From assembly GCF_035046485.1 (NCBI RefSeq), contig NW_026917498.1:27978-91977 (forward strand): a DNA stretch of 64,000 bases. Direction: 5' to 3'. Position numbers and translations under genes: made by a program. Below, one piece after another: positions 43,801-53,490 of the stretch. Source of the DNA: Aedes albopictus (Eukaryota; Arthropoda; Insecta; Diptera; Culicidae). The notes beneath the pieces were generated by a model that did not search any database, had not been told where the DNA came from, and saw only the letters and a program-made list of their open reading frames with translations. Position 1 is the stretch's first letter. The number at the start of each line of letters is the position of its first letter.

Positions 43801-45346
43801 CGAACGTCGTCTGTTCCAACTCTTTCTACATTGTTTCCTGAGTTTCGCCAGATCAGAGTTCCACCAAGGGGTTCCTCTTGTGATCTTCACAGACCGTAGA
43901 GGGCATGCTTCTTCAAAAGCTTCCATGATGAAGGTCGTTGTAGTATCAACGGCATCATCTAAATCACTTGGAGTGTCAATGGATGGTGAATATCCATGAA
44001 ATTTGGCTGCAACCAAATCAGTATAAAGATCCCAGTTTGTTGACCGAGGATTCCTGAAACGCAATGTTTGCGAAGTAACATTTAAATGTTCAAAAAAGAT
44101 ATAGCGATGGTCAGATAAAGATTCTTCATCTGACACATGCCAATTGGTCAGCTCGTGACTAATTCTGCTAGAGCAAAGCGTTATATCTAACACTTCCTCT
44201 CTAGCAGATACCATGAAGGTTGGGCGGTTGCCTTTGTTAAGTAATGCAAGATCTGTACTACTTAAGTACTCCATCAAACTGGAGCCTCTCAAGTTAATGT
44301 CTGAGCTGCCCCAGATGATATGGTGAGCATTAGCATCACTGCCAACAATTAGCGGAAGGCCTTTTGAAGTGCAGTATGCGATGACTTGTTTGAAAGCATC
44401 CGTAGGGGATGGTTCATCATGTGGTAAATACACAGAACAATAGACGTATTTCCTGTTGAGGTTTCCAACAGATACATCAATTGTGATAGCACATACATCT
44501 CTGGTGGTTAGTTCAGAGATGAGTGTAGCAACTATTGCGTTGTTGACAAGCACACAGGCTCGAGGCATGACACGCGAGTTTGCCATTTCATGTTTACTGA
44601 AAGTGGCAAACACCGGGTTCACAAGGTTTCCTAGATAGAAATTTCCCTTACGAAAGTAAGGTTCTTGTACCAAGGCCACTTGGACTGTACCATTTTGCAT
44701 AAGTCTGCAAAGATTGATCGTTGCTGTTCTTTTATGCTGAAGATTGATCTGAGCTATCCTAACCGTAGCCACTACCCAAACTAGGTAAGATTAAACTCTT
44801 CGCAACAGCAGCACAACAAAGAACAGCAACAATAAAACCAAATCGGTATCGATTGGAAAACGCCAAAGGCGAGGATACGCAGAATACACTGTGTAAATCG
44901 CATAATGCGAAACCATATAGGTGAAAATTTAAACTAATCAACAACATCTTCATAATCCCGCCCTTATTTAGCCTCAAGTGAGACTAAAGAAGGGCAGCTG
45001 ATTGTCTCGGAGAAACACAAGGTCCACTGCACCATTGCTCCGGTTAGCGCAGTAAGGGCTACATACTGTGGAGGGCGCCCTGGTACTCCACAGGCTCCGT
45101 TAGCGGTTAGGTTTTTATTAGACCCCCCTAGCCATTCATTCCTAGGCACGGTAAGCATAAAGCCGCATCACACCATGAATTAGGGGTCACCTGTTGGTGG
45201 ATTCTTACCACCGGAACAGGCGGTCCGTAGTGTTATTCTTAGCCAATTGAGACAATCGCTACCGACACTACACAGCTATCTAGGCTGATCGAGAAAAGAA
45301 GTTAATATTGATGATCAACTTCATACGGACTCGAACAGCCGACAAA
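40870..45346 (-). mobile_element. Full-length Lian/LOA-like LINE
   Basis: The 4477-bp insertion is bounded by a 13-bp target duplication, ATTTGGGAGGAGG (40857-40869 and 45347-45359), inside the RTE-like LINE. On the minus strand it has a ~570-bp 5' leader, one intact ORF and a ~260-bp 3' region ending in two copies of 'ccttctgata', with no poly(A). A single-ORF element ending in short repeats fits the Lian family (LOA clade) described from Aedes aegypti; this assignment is from memory. A decayed relative is at 55829-57140. Confidence 0.88.
41128..44772 (-). CDS. Lian/LOA-like LINE protein: endonuclease, reverse transcriptase, RNase H
   Basis: The 1214-residue protein is uninterrupted. Endonuclease motifs are 'QINLQHKR' at the N-terminus, 'LVQEPY', 'GSDANAHH' and 'SDHRYIFF'. 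Reverse-transcriptase motifs are 'SFRPISLTSF', 'LDIEGAFDNV', 'GCPQGGVLSP' and the catalytic 'YGFADDYLTLL' near residue 669. RNase H follows with 'CYTDGS' near 940, 'QAEIFAL', 'CSDSQAA' and 'WVPGHSSIAGNELAD'. A C-terminal Cys/His cluster (CDSC...H...C) closes it. With target duplication and leader in place, the element could be active. No separate gag-like ORF1 is seen upstream. Confidence 0.9.
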   Translation of the reverse strand: MATVRIAQINLQHKRTATINLCRLMQNGTVQVALVQEPYFRKGNFYLGNLVNPVFATFSKHEMANSRVMPRACVLVNNAIVATLISELTTRDVCAITIDVSVGNLNRKYVYCSVYLPHDEPSPTDAFKQVIAYCTSKGLPLIVGSDANAHHIIWGSSDINLRGSSLMEYLSSTDLALLNKGNRPTFMVSAREEVLDITLCSSRISHELTNWHVSDEESLSDHRYIFFEHLNVTSQTLRFRNPRSTNWDLYTDLVAAKFHGYSPSIDTPSDLDDAVDTTTTFIMEAFEEACPLRSVKITRGTPWWNSDLAKLRKQCRKSWNRRRSAGSEAFRSARKAYRKALRSAERSGWKNLCTNVSSLSEVSRLNKILAKSKDFRVNELRLPNGDLTSSDEEVLECLFSTHFPGCVDITSSDDPDVFSCSYDSLASARSIVTIESIEWALNSFAPFKSPGADGIYPILLQKGFDYFKHVLKKLLVCSFATGYIPKSWRDITVKFIPKVGRASYEEAKSFRPISLTSFLLKCLERIVDHHIRDVHLANVPLHVNQHAYQSGKSTVTLLHKVVYDIEKAFAQKQSCLGVFLDIEGAFDNVPFDAILEAARSHGISPMISNWIHQMLKNRYLFSTLRLAGIRKLSVCGCPQGGVLSPLLWNLVADTLLRQLNNSGFPTYGFADDYLTLLVGMCISTLFDLMQNALQVVEGWCRQYGLSVNPSKTSIVLFTERRNRNGVRPLRLFDSEIDVTEQVKYVGVILDSKLSWTPHIEFRIKKACMAFGQCRRTFGTTWGLKPKYIKWIYTTVVRPILAYGCLVWWQKGEVRTVQSKLGHLQRMCLMAMSGAFSSTPTAALEVLFDVAPLHIHLKQEALSCTYRLRVLGLLEETPVNRSSTHTSLFPLLVNWDKTVLAPSDLTIACNFPYRTFSTKFPSREEWTSGYLERSISDGIVCYTDGSLLEGRAGAGVYSRELRLYQSYSLGRHCTVFQAEIFALMCGVQSALQQHVMGKVIYFCSDSQAAIKALASANSRSKIVIACRTQIEELNSANAVHLLWVPGHSSIAGNELADELARSGASHDFIGPEPAIPISKCWIKLQIHTWAVTQHRQYWNSLESCRQTKLYSAEPSLRVAKYLTNLSKQNCSMLVKALTGHCRLSYHMANIQQADSFACDSCESDYGTSYHLICNCPVFAQLRFRVFGKHLLSETDFRNLNLQDILLFLTRCGKEL

Positions 45347-45359
45347 ATTTGGGAGGAGG

Positions 45360-46744
45360 AAGTATTACCGGAGGAATGGATGGAAGGTATCGTTTGTCCC
45401 ATCTACAAAAAGGGCGACAAGTTGGATTGCGGGAACTACCGCGCGATCACACTACTGAGCGCTGCCTACAAGATACTCTCTCAAATTTTATGCCGCCGTC
45501 TATCACCGATTGCAAGAGAGTTCGTGGGGCAATATCAGGCTGGATTCATGGGTGAACGCGCTACAACGGACCAGATGTTCGCCATCCGCCAGGTGTTGCA
45601 GAAATGCCGCGAATACAACGTGCCCACACATCACTTGTTCATCGATTTCAAATCGGCGTATGATACAATCGATCGAGAACAGCTATGGCAGATTATGCAC
45701 GAATACGGATTCCCGGATAAACTGATACGGTTGATCAAGGCGACGATGGATCGAGTGATGTGCGTAGTTCGAGTATCAGGGACACTCTCGAGTCCCTTCG
45801 AATCTCGCAGAGGGTTACGGCAAGGTGATGGTCTTTCGTGCTTGCTGTTCAATATTGCTTTGGAGGGTGTAATAAGAAGAGCGGGGATAAACACGAGTGG
45901 GACGATTCTCACGAAGTCCGTTCAGCTGCTTGGTTTCGCCGATGATATTGATATTATTGCTCGTAAATTTGAGACGATGGCGGAAACGTACATCCGACTA
46001 AAGAGTGAAGCCAGGCGAATCGGATTAGTCATTAATGTGTCAAAGACAAAGTACATGATGGCAAAGGGCTCCAGGAAGGAATCACCGCGCCCGCCACCCC
46101 GAATTCATATCGACGGTGATGAAATCGAGGCGGTTGAAGAATTCGTGTACTTGGGCTCACTGGTGACCGACGACAACGACACCAGCAGAGAAATTCAGAG
46201 GCGCATTGTGGCAGGAAATCGTGCCTACTTTGGACTCCGCAGAACTCTACGATCGAATAAAGTTCGCCGTAACACGAAGTTAACCATCTACAAAACGTTG
46301 ATTAGACCGGTCGTCCTCTATGGGCACGAAACATGGACCCTACGTGCAGAGGACCAACGCGCCCTTGGAGTTTTCGAACGGAAGGTGTTGCGTACCATCT
46401 ACGGCGGAGTGCAGATGGAAGACGGGACTTGGAGAAGGCGAATGAACCACGAGCTGCATCAGCTGCTGGGAGAACCAACCATCGTCCATACCGCGAAAAT
46501 CGGGAGGCTACGGTGGGCGGGTCACGTCATCAGGATGTCGGATAGCAACCCGACTAAAATGGTTCTCGAGAGTCATCCGACCGGTACAAGAAGACGTGGT
46601 GCGCAGCGAGCTAGGTGGGTCGACCAAGTGGAGGACGATCTGCGGACCCTACGCAGAGTGCGGAACTGGAGGCAAACAGCCATGGACCGAGTGGAATGGA
46701 GGCGGCTACTATGTACAGCAGAGGCCACCCCGGCCTTAGCCTGA
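45360..46744 (+). pseudogene. RTE-like LINE, reverse-transcriptase half
   Basis: About 460 codons read without interruption: 'LPEEWMEGIVCPIYKKGDK', 'NYRAITLLSAAYK', 'GQYQAGFMGERATTDQMF', 'FIDFKSAYDTIDR', 'GLRQGDGLSCLLF' and the catalytic 'LGFADDIDII'. The C-terminus has 'RPVVLYGHETW' and 'GRLRWAGHVIRM', typical of RTE-type proteins. The stop TGA is at about 46742. It is cut off from its endonuclease half by two insertions, so it cannot be expressed as a whole. Confidence 0.85.
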
Positions 46745-46783
46745 CCGATTGATTGATTGATGAGTAAGGCACTCGTCACCACA

Positions 46784-47436
46784 GAATCCAAGCCAAATTT
46801 CGTGTCTACTTCTTGATTTCTTTATAAACAGAGTTATTCCAATAGAATCAAAGAAATCCAGAAGGGAAATATATGAAAAAATGGTGAAAATCGTAGAAGG
46901 ATTTGTTCAAGAAAGCCAAAAAACTTCTTAATTCTTATATAATACCTATTCCTACATGAATGCTATTTCTTCATGTGCTTCATTGAGGAGTTCACTGCGG
47001 TATTCCTGGACAAATATTTCATGGAATTTCTATGCAAAATATCACATTCAATAACGGAATGCTAAAGAATTATTAAGTTTAAGTAGTGGTGCAGCCGATT
47101 TTTTTTCTTTAGAAGATTGTTGAATACAAAAGTTTTCTCCATGTTATCGATTGTAGAGGAAAATATTTAATTATAGGTACCTATTGATATTTTTTTTCCT
47201 TGAAAATGCATGGGTAGGACAATACATGGACTGTCCTACCCAGCATATTCTGTGGGTAGGACATGTCCTACCTGTCCTACCCACTCCTCGCTCTATATAA
47301 ATAATATGCTAACTGGAATTAGACCAGATCATCAGACCAGCGAGGGATGGTAACTCCTTATGAGTTCGAAATCATTCAAAAAGGGTCAAACATTGTAAAA
47401 TCGCTAGAACCAGGGCTGTGGCTACTCTGATACCTA
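46784..47436. other. Non-coding; small GGGTAGGACA palindrome cluster
   Basis: Direct and inverted copies of GGGTAGGACA lie at 47212-47282 and could form cruciforms. Nothing else is recognised. Confidence 0.4.
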
Positions 47437-48386
47437 TAGGGGTAGGCGGGGCATTATGGACACCCGGGGCAGAATGGACACCATCAATATTTTGAAATAT
47501 GCGAACTTTTTTGAACTTTTAATGAATGGAGAATATAGTCCATTTGTCTAAAACGTAGTTTCAGGAAATAAACATTCGAAATTAAAATTATACTTAATTT
47601 TACGCGAAAAAGTTGTGTCCTCCGTTTTTTGTGCATGGAAATTATAATTTTCACACCATCTAAAATAATATTTAGTGATTAATTTATTGCAGGTCGATTA
47701 AAACCTGATATTTATAGAACACATGCAAGTAGTTTTGCTGTATCTACATGCTTAATATGTTTATATTGTCTTCTTTATTATATCAAAAATCAAGTTTGAA
47801 AATATCTTCTGCTGCCGGGGCAAAATGGACACTCATCTTTTTGAAAGAAGCGACAAGGGAAAAATATAACCTAAATCACAAACCAACCAAATTACCGATT
47901 TCAGTATATTTTCGGTTAAATGTTCACTATAGTAGACATAGGGTGAAACAAATTGGTCAAAAAACGACAGAAGTGAAAAATAGTTGTTCTAGGCACAGCT
48001 GTACATGCCGACAAAAACGAAGCTTTATCCAAAACAGCCTGAATTTAAATAAACTGAACAAAAATGAACTACTTCGACGTATTATTCATCCATAATAGTT
48101 GTTTTGTAATGAAATGACTTTATAGGTGTAAATAATGTACGAAATTCGTAAAAGTCTCATGGTGTCCATTCTGCCCCGTATGCTTGAAGACGGTCATGAA
48201 GAACTAACATTTTTCAAAACATTTTTTTAAGTGGATAAATCATTTTTCTTCGTGAACATTCTTATGCAATAGATGCTAAATAGACTTTAAAAGGATACAT
48301 GTATCAAAAAACTAAACTTTTTTGACATCTTGCCAGGTAAAGTTGGCAAAAACCTTAGGGTGTCCATATTGCCCCGCCTACCCCTA
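47437..48386. mobile_element. 950-bp MITE with TAGGGGTAGGCGGGGC ends
   Basis: Inverted ends TAGGGGTAGGCGGGGCATTA and its near complement. 'ggggcaaaatggacac'-type phrases recur inside in both orientations (for example 47818 and 48157). A 115-codon frame inside has no domain and is not credited. Confidence 0.8.
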
Positions 48387-48572
48387 CGTTTAACTTTTAC
48401 GTTGCGTTTACTTAGTTATAAATAAAAGATAAAATAATAAAAAATGGCGCTCATTGGGTTTTGTGTTGACAATATTAATATCATTTTTCGAAGAGACCGG
48501 TTTAGCTGATGGATTGAGATTCTATTCACTATATTTCAGATAGAAATATTAGTTCTGTTCAATGAAATAGAT

Positions 48573-48660
48573 TGAACATTGTTGAAGTTGCTGCATCCTG
48601 CTCTTACCTATTCGTCAACAAATGGGTACGAGCAGGATGCAGCAACTTCAACAATGTTCA
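48573..48660. repeat. 88-nt hairpin with perfect 31-bp stem
   Basis: Arms 48573-48603 and 48630-48660 are exact complements (left arm starts TGAACATTGTTGAAGTTGCT), with a 26-nt loop. It lies about 108 bases before the first visible exon of the C2H2 gene. It could be a tiny MITE, a fold-back replication error or a precursor-like hairpin RNA. Confidence 0.85.
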
Positions 48661-48767
48661 GCCTACTTCATCGAAGAGGACTATTATTTTCGTCACTTTT
48701 CATAGATTTTATGCAGAAATCAACTACCTAAGTCAATTTATTCGACAGTTCTTTTCTTAATTTACAG

Positions 48768-50202
48768 ATGCAAAATTTGTGGTAAAGTGACAGATCAGAT
48801 GATCACTCTTAAAAAGCACATGCGTGCCCACCGGATAGAAATGGAGAAGACATTGCCGTACGCGTGTGAACTTTGTCCCCGGAAGTTTGAAACCGAAAAG
48901 GCCAGAAACAAACACGAACGGCTGCACGGGCGCAAGAAGATTGTGGTCCGGAGGGAAAAGGGCCGCGACGAAGAACTGTTGGCGTTCTATAAGAGGGTCT
49001 GGTGTGACATCTGCGAGACGGAGAACAACGAAACTCGCGAGTTTGAGAACTTTTCGGATCTGAAGTGCCACATAATAGCGGATCACAACAAGACACCATA
49101 CTTGAAGTGTCCCATTTGCTTCAAGAAAAACGTCTGCAGGCAGCAACTCATTGTGCACATAGATGTTCACGAAAACCCGGATCGATACAGGTAAAAGGGA
49201 GATCTTAAAGTATTGAAAGTCGTGGGATCTGATATGCAACTTCTTCGACAGGTGCGACATATGCGGTGAGGTAAATCAATTCCTTGAAAGGCACAAGGCA
49301 AAAGTTCACGGTAATCGGGAACCGGAAAGCGACGAGAAGAACTACGGCTGCGAACATTGTGGAAAAATGTTCCGCTGTGAAACGAACCTAAAGAATCACA
49401 TTGACCGGGTCCATGGTCTGAAGGATGTTATGTGCGACATTTGTAATAAACCGTAAGTGATTTTTTTCATAGACGCATTTTGTACACAGTATCTCAACAC
49501 ATGAAATAACTTATGTGTGTGTTGAATTGTGTACATTTTCTTTACTTAAATTTACAATACATTCGCTAAATGGCCTTTTTTTTCAAAAATGGTCAGTGGG
49601 AAAGCAGAGCGCTGTGTTATTCATAAATTGAATTAATTATTTTCAGATTCAGCAAAAAGGCCCTCGGCGCTCACAAACGGTCGGCGCACACGGACGAGCA
49701 ATTCATGTGCGAACAGTGCCCGAAAATGTTCAAAACTCGTAGTGGGCTGGAGTCGCACAAGGGTGAACACGACGCCGATCTGCGCAAGCCGGTCAAGTGC
49801 GAACTGTGCGGCAAGGAGATGCGCCGTGGGGCGAGCTTGGCCAAACACATGAAGGTGATCCACACGATCGGAGATCCGGTGAACTGCAACATGTGCGGCA
49901 AACAGTTCCGCACGAAGTTCCATATGATGCGTCACCGGGCCAACACGTGCGCGGCCACGATCAATTCCAGGCCGTTCAAATGCGAGATTTGCGGAAAGGG
50001 ATTCTCCATGCGGCTCACCATGAACGAACATATGACGACCCACACGAGGACCAGCTTGTACCAGTGTGCTTTCTGCTTCAAGACGTTTGGCTACATTTCC
50101 AATCTGTACAAGCATCGTAAAAAGGCTCATCCCGAGGAATGGCAAGAGGTGCAAGCGAGGCCGGATCAGGGTATAGCCACTTTTATTGAGATGAGAAATT
50201 GA
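48768..50202 (+). CDS. C2H2 zinc-finger protein, 3' exons (12 fingers)
   Basis: Three exons are supported by splice sites and frame: 48768-49190, 49252-49452 and 49647-50202 (stop TGA). Introns begin GTAAAA and GTAAGT and end CGACAG and TTTCAG. The first visible exon begins after TTTACAG with one base completing a codon, so upstream exons exist but are not recognised in the window. Twelve fingers follow, from CKICGKVTDQM...H...H to CAFCFKTFGYIS...H...H; the tenth ends in Cys (CNMCGKQF...HRANTC). Finger rows of this kind bind DNA in the nucleus, probably as a transcription regulator. An AATAAA lies near 50327. Any N-terminal domain (ZAD or THAP) cannot be judged. Confidence 0.85.
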
Positions 50203-50445
50203 GACGATCAAGGTAAGGAAAAAACAGTTGAATATTGTGGAAATGTTTGACTGTTTCCAATCTCGCCTGTAATATTTCTCTACTCACAATGCATGATAAT
50301 TTTAATTCTTTTAAATTATAAAAAAATAATAAATATAATATTCTACCGACATAATTCGTTTTGTGAACATCAGTTAATTATTTATTGATGACAACCATTC
50401 GTCTATGCATGCAACTCAGTAAATATCATAAGACCTACTTTTCTA

Positions 50446-50918
50446 TAGGGTGCGGGCACCGGTTTTGGCCAGTCTAAGGGAAATCATTTTTATAAAAATA
50501 ACCAATAGTCCTATGAAAACAACCAAGACGTCAAAAGAAAGGTTTCAATCTATATTTTGGAGGAAAAATGCAGAAATCATGCCAATACTTGATTTTTGTA
50601 TTAAAAGTAGCCCTGGCCAAAATAGAAGCTCTGACGCAGTTTTGGCCATATTCTTAAGTTTGGTTTCTATTTTGGCCAATCACGTGTATTTCTTTTGGGA
50701 GTGGCCAAATTAGAAGCACCCTGGCCAAAATAGATATATGGGAGTAGATTTTTTAAGGAAATATTTTTTTTCTTCCAGTTTTTAATCAAAATGTGTGGTT
50801 TTCATAGCTGTAATCATCATATTGTATTAGGATCTTCTAGTAAAAAATAAATTTACGCCGATTTAGATCGCAACAGGCTCAATACCGCACTATGGCCAAA
50901 ACTGAAGCTTCTACCCTA
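50446..50918. mobile_element. 473-bp MITE with TAGGGT ends
   Basis: Inverted ends 'tagggtgcgggcaccggtt' followed by 'ttggcca', against 'tggccaaaactgaag' and 'cttctaccctа'-type right end (TACCCTA). 'ggccaaaatag' phrases recur inside in both orientations. Non-coding. Lies just past the 3' end of the C2H2 gene. Confidence 0.75.
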
Positions 50919-51097
50919 CTGGTTCATAATGCAACTAAGATGAGTTTCATAACATTTTGTGTATTCGTGCGTGGATTCATTCACCTGTGTTGCGTGAGTT
51001 CACTAATTTGCCGTTCAAAAGTCAAATCCCAATGACATTGTGCTGCGGGCGAGATCATATTGCGATCAAAAGGAATTCACACGACTTGCAGAAAAAG

Positions 51098-51252
51098 GGT
51101 GCCGTTATAGTTACGCGTGAGAGTGAGAGTTCGTCGGTGGTGAGATTGCGCGTGTGCGAAGCTGCAAAAAAGAATATCAACAACAGCAAATCCACGAAAA
51201 TCCTTTGGACGCGCACTCCCACTCTCACTTTGAAGCGGCACTATGGCAGCGC
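51098..51252 (+). mobile_element. ~150-bp GAGAGTG MITE, copy 1
   Basis: Left part 'gccgttatagttacgcgtga' and right part 'cactctcactttgaagcggc' are imperfect inverted ends built around GAGAGTG/CACTCTC. The core 'atatcaacaacagcaaatcc' is shared with the copies at 51521-51650 and 53491-53630. Confidence 0.7.
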
Positions 51253-51274
51253 CGTAATGGTTCTGTGGAGCGGA

Positions 51275-51460
51275 TCTGGTGTGATGGTTAAAGTACGTGA
51301 CTATCACGCCGAGGACCTGGGATGGAATCCCACTCCCGACAAACTCGCAAAATGTGAGTTCTTCCTTCGGAAGGAAAGTAAAGCGTGGTTCCCGAGATGA
51401 ACTAGCCAAGGGCTAAAAATCTCGTTAATACAGATAGGTAAAATAAAAAAAAATAATAAG
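51275..51460 (+). mobile_element. tRNA-derived SINE, second family
   Basis: Matches 12909-13080 from 'ctggtgtgatggttaaagt' through 'ggaatcccactcccgac' and 'gtgagttcttccttcgga' to an A-rich tail. The B box is weakened (ggatggaatcc). Confidence 0.78.
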
Positions 51461-51520
51461 GGTACGGCCAGAGTGGACGCGTCACGCGATGCGACACGAA
51501 TTTCTCGTTGTTGAAGTAAA

Positions 51521-51650
51521 GGAGCCGTTATAGTTATGCGTGAGAGTGGGAGTGCGCGTGTGCCGAAAAGAATAATATCAACAACAGCAAATCCACACAA
51601 ATCGTCTGGACGCGCACTCCCACTCTCACTTTGACGCGGCACCATGGCAG
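51521..51650 (+). mobile_element. ~130-bp GAGAGTG MITE, copy 2
   Basis: Same family as 51098-51252, slightly shorter, same orientation. Confidence 0.7.
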
Positions 51651-51773
51651 TAAGAAACAAATAGATCTAGCAACTGGTCGCAGTGGTCACCCTAATTTTT
51701 GTTAACGAACGTATCCACTTTCGAACGTTTTTGGTTCGATCGAATCAGTAGGCCATTTGATTTTGAGTGTAAA

Positions 51774-51884
51774 CGGCACTGCACTGTTTTGATTTTGTAT
51801 GGGATTTTGACGTTTCGTGGCCTTGTTGTTTACAAAATGTCTGTAAGAGTGAAAGAGAAGGAGATAATTCCATGCACTGCCCTA
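51774..51884 (+). mobile_element. ~111-bp MITE, TAGGGCACTGCA family
   Basis: Third copy of the family at 3272-3384. The left end is eroded (CGGCACTGCA) and the right end TGCACTGCCCTA is intact. Confidence 0.8.
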
Positions 51885-52192
51885 TTGGAACGATTTACGT
51901 TCGAAAATGGATTCGATCGAAAACAAGAATCAGGGTGTATATACCACCCAACAAGAAATAAAAAAGAACAAGAAGCATGCATGTATTAATCCTTTGGAGC
52001 AGGAGTGTTTTGTCGCTGCTGTCGCAACCTCGCTAAGGCCGAACACGTTTTTTATGCTCGATTACATCGCCGGGGTCATATTGACCCCACCGTCTAAAAA
52101 GGGTAAAAATAACTACAAATGCTTTGGTACAGAACTTATAAAACATCTTTATTCAACAATGATCATAAAACATAAAATAAGTTTGCAGACGA

Positions 52193-53173
52193 TCACCCCT
52201 TCATTGAAGTATCCTCTTCGCTGTTGGCATGCTTCGAAACCGCGCCCTTGTCCGATTCTAAGCTGGTAACACCTCGGAGGCTCTCCCCGTCGGTCGAATC
52301 CGAAATATCGTCCAAATCGTCATCCACTTCGCCGATGTAAAAAAGTGTAGCCCGCGGGATGACTCGTTCCTTGATGTAGTAGCCGATCTCGAAGTCCGTT
52401 TCCAAGAACTGCACACTCAGAATGGGATCCGTCATGAACAGGGGTTTTGGGTTAAAGAAGTTGAAGAAGCTGTTGGTCACCATCTCAACTTTTTGGCCGT
52501 CTTTGTCCTCGACAGCCAGCTTGGTCAGATTGGCCCCCTCTTTCCAGTTTATCTCCTGACCGATGGTGTCGTAGATTTCAAAACCGTTGAACGCAAACGG
52601 CTTCTCCGAGCTTGGGCAGCATTTCATAAGATATTTCTTCTCCAGAATGCGATCGTTGAAATAATCGTTGGGCTCGAATTCGAACTGAAGCACAAAGGAT
52701 GGCTGAGGATCGTTTTTGACCTGGACCCTGACGTCGATCAGCCGCTTCAGAGCATCCTCGTCCGCCTCCCGAATCATCGCTTGCAGAACGGGTGTCATCT
52801 TGAACACAGTCAACCAAAACTCCGGCAAACCTTGGGCCTGATCTGCTGCGTCATCCGACGGTTCCGGAATACCTTCCAGTTTCGGAATGTAGGTACCGTT
52901 GACGATCTGCCGGCGCTTTTCGTACATCTCTTCGTAGTGCTTCTGAAAATCAACCTCGAGCATGTGCACCTTCTGGTGGAACTCGGCTTCCTTTTCCAAC
53001 AGGTCCAGCTGAATCTTTTTCAACGTTTCAATCTTGATCCGGATGTTCGGCGGCATGGCTGTAATTTTCTTCATTTGCTTGATTCGTAGGTCCAGGTTCG
53101 AGATTTGCCGGATCAAGGATTCTTCCTCTTCGGAACGTAGGACGGGAGCATTCGTTTCAGTCGTTGCTTCCAT
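52193..53173 (-). CDS. NAP1-family nucleosome assembly protein (intronless)
   Basis: The 326-residue protein is expected to be a histone chaperone of the NAP/SET fold. Residues about 18-95 form a long charged helix ('IRQISNLDLRIKQMKKI' and 'EAEFHQKVHMLEVDFQKHY'), the NAP dimerisation helix. The core has 'LPEFWLTVFK', 'FEFEPNDYFNDRILEKKY', 'NSFFNFFNP' and 'DFEIGYYIKERVIPRATLF', near-diagnostic NAP1 motifs. The C-terminus is acidic ('GEVDDDLDDISDSTDGE') as in histone chaperones. ATG at 53173 starts the whole domain. A minus-strand AATAAA at 52148-52153 follows the stop by about 40 bases. Absence of introns suggests a retrogene-type paralogue, perhaps tissue-restricted; that is inference. Confidence 0.9.
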   Translation of the reverse strand: MEATTETNAPVLRSEEEESLIRQISNLDLRIKQMKKITAMPPNIRIKIETLKKIQLDLLEKEAEFHQKVHMLEVDFQKHYEEMYEKRRQIVNGTYIPKLEGIPEPSDDAADQAQGLPEFWLTVFKMTPVLQAMIREADEDALKRLIDVRVQVKNDPQPSFVLQFEFEPNDYFNDRILEKKYLMKCCPSSEKPFAFNGFEIYDTIGQEINWKEGANLTKLAVEDKDGQKVEMVTNSFFNFFNPKPLFMTDPILSVQFLETDFEIGYYIKERVIPRATLFYIGEVDDDLDDISDSTDGESLRGVTSLESDKGAVSKHANSEEDTSMKG

Positions 53174-53490
53174 GGTGGCGTTTGACTTTGAAATGATGAA
53201 AATTTTCGCAACTTTGCTTGCAGTGGTTGCTGAGATGCATTTTCTGTGGTTACTTGATCATACCATGCTGACGACATGGCATTATGTTTTAGGTGATTGT
53301 GGTGCTCACGTGGTCCGTTATGCCTCATAGCCACGCAGTGGCTTAATTTCCCCAAAAAGGGAGGATAAAAGCCACGCTCATAGCGATAGAGTAAAGCACG
53401 TAGTTTTCGGGGTGAGGGGACGGCGGTGGAGGTTTTTGCCAATGTCAAACATACATTTTCATATTCTTGAATGAACAAAAAAGTCTTACC

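Larger units (their letters stand above)
35523..46759 (+). mobile_element. RTE-like LINE, split by copia and by a Lian/LOA-like LINE
   Basis: Three separated parts form one element: endonuclease (to 36791), a short linker (40678-40869) and reverse transcriptase to the end (45360-46744), then a (GATT)n tail. It lies between 15-bp copies of ATGAGTAAGGCACTC. The layout (APE endonuclease, RT, no RNase H, very short 3' region, short tandem tail) is RTE-like; JAM1 of Aedes aegypti is an RTE example known to me. About a hundred codons appear to be missing at the copia insertion, so the element is dead. Confidence 0.8.

Noticed and set aside
47748..48095. 115-codon frame
   Set aside because: It lies wholly inside a MITE and its product is basic and low-complexity with no motif.
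51699..51989. 96-codon frame
   Set aside because: It runs through a 113-bp-family MITE; the same residues appear at 3289-3389 for the same reason.
52493..53089. 198-codon plus-strand frame
   Set aside because: It is an exact antisense shadow of the NAP1-family gene, which has clear family motifs.
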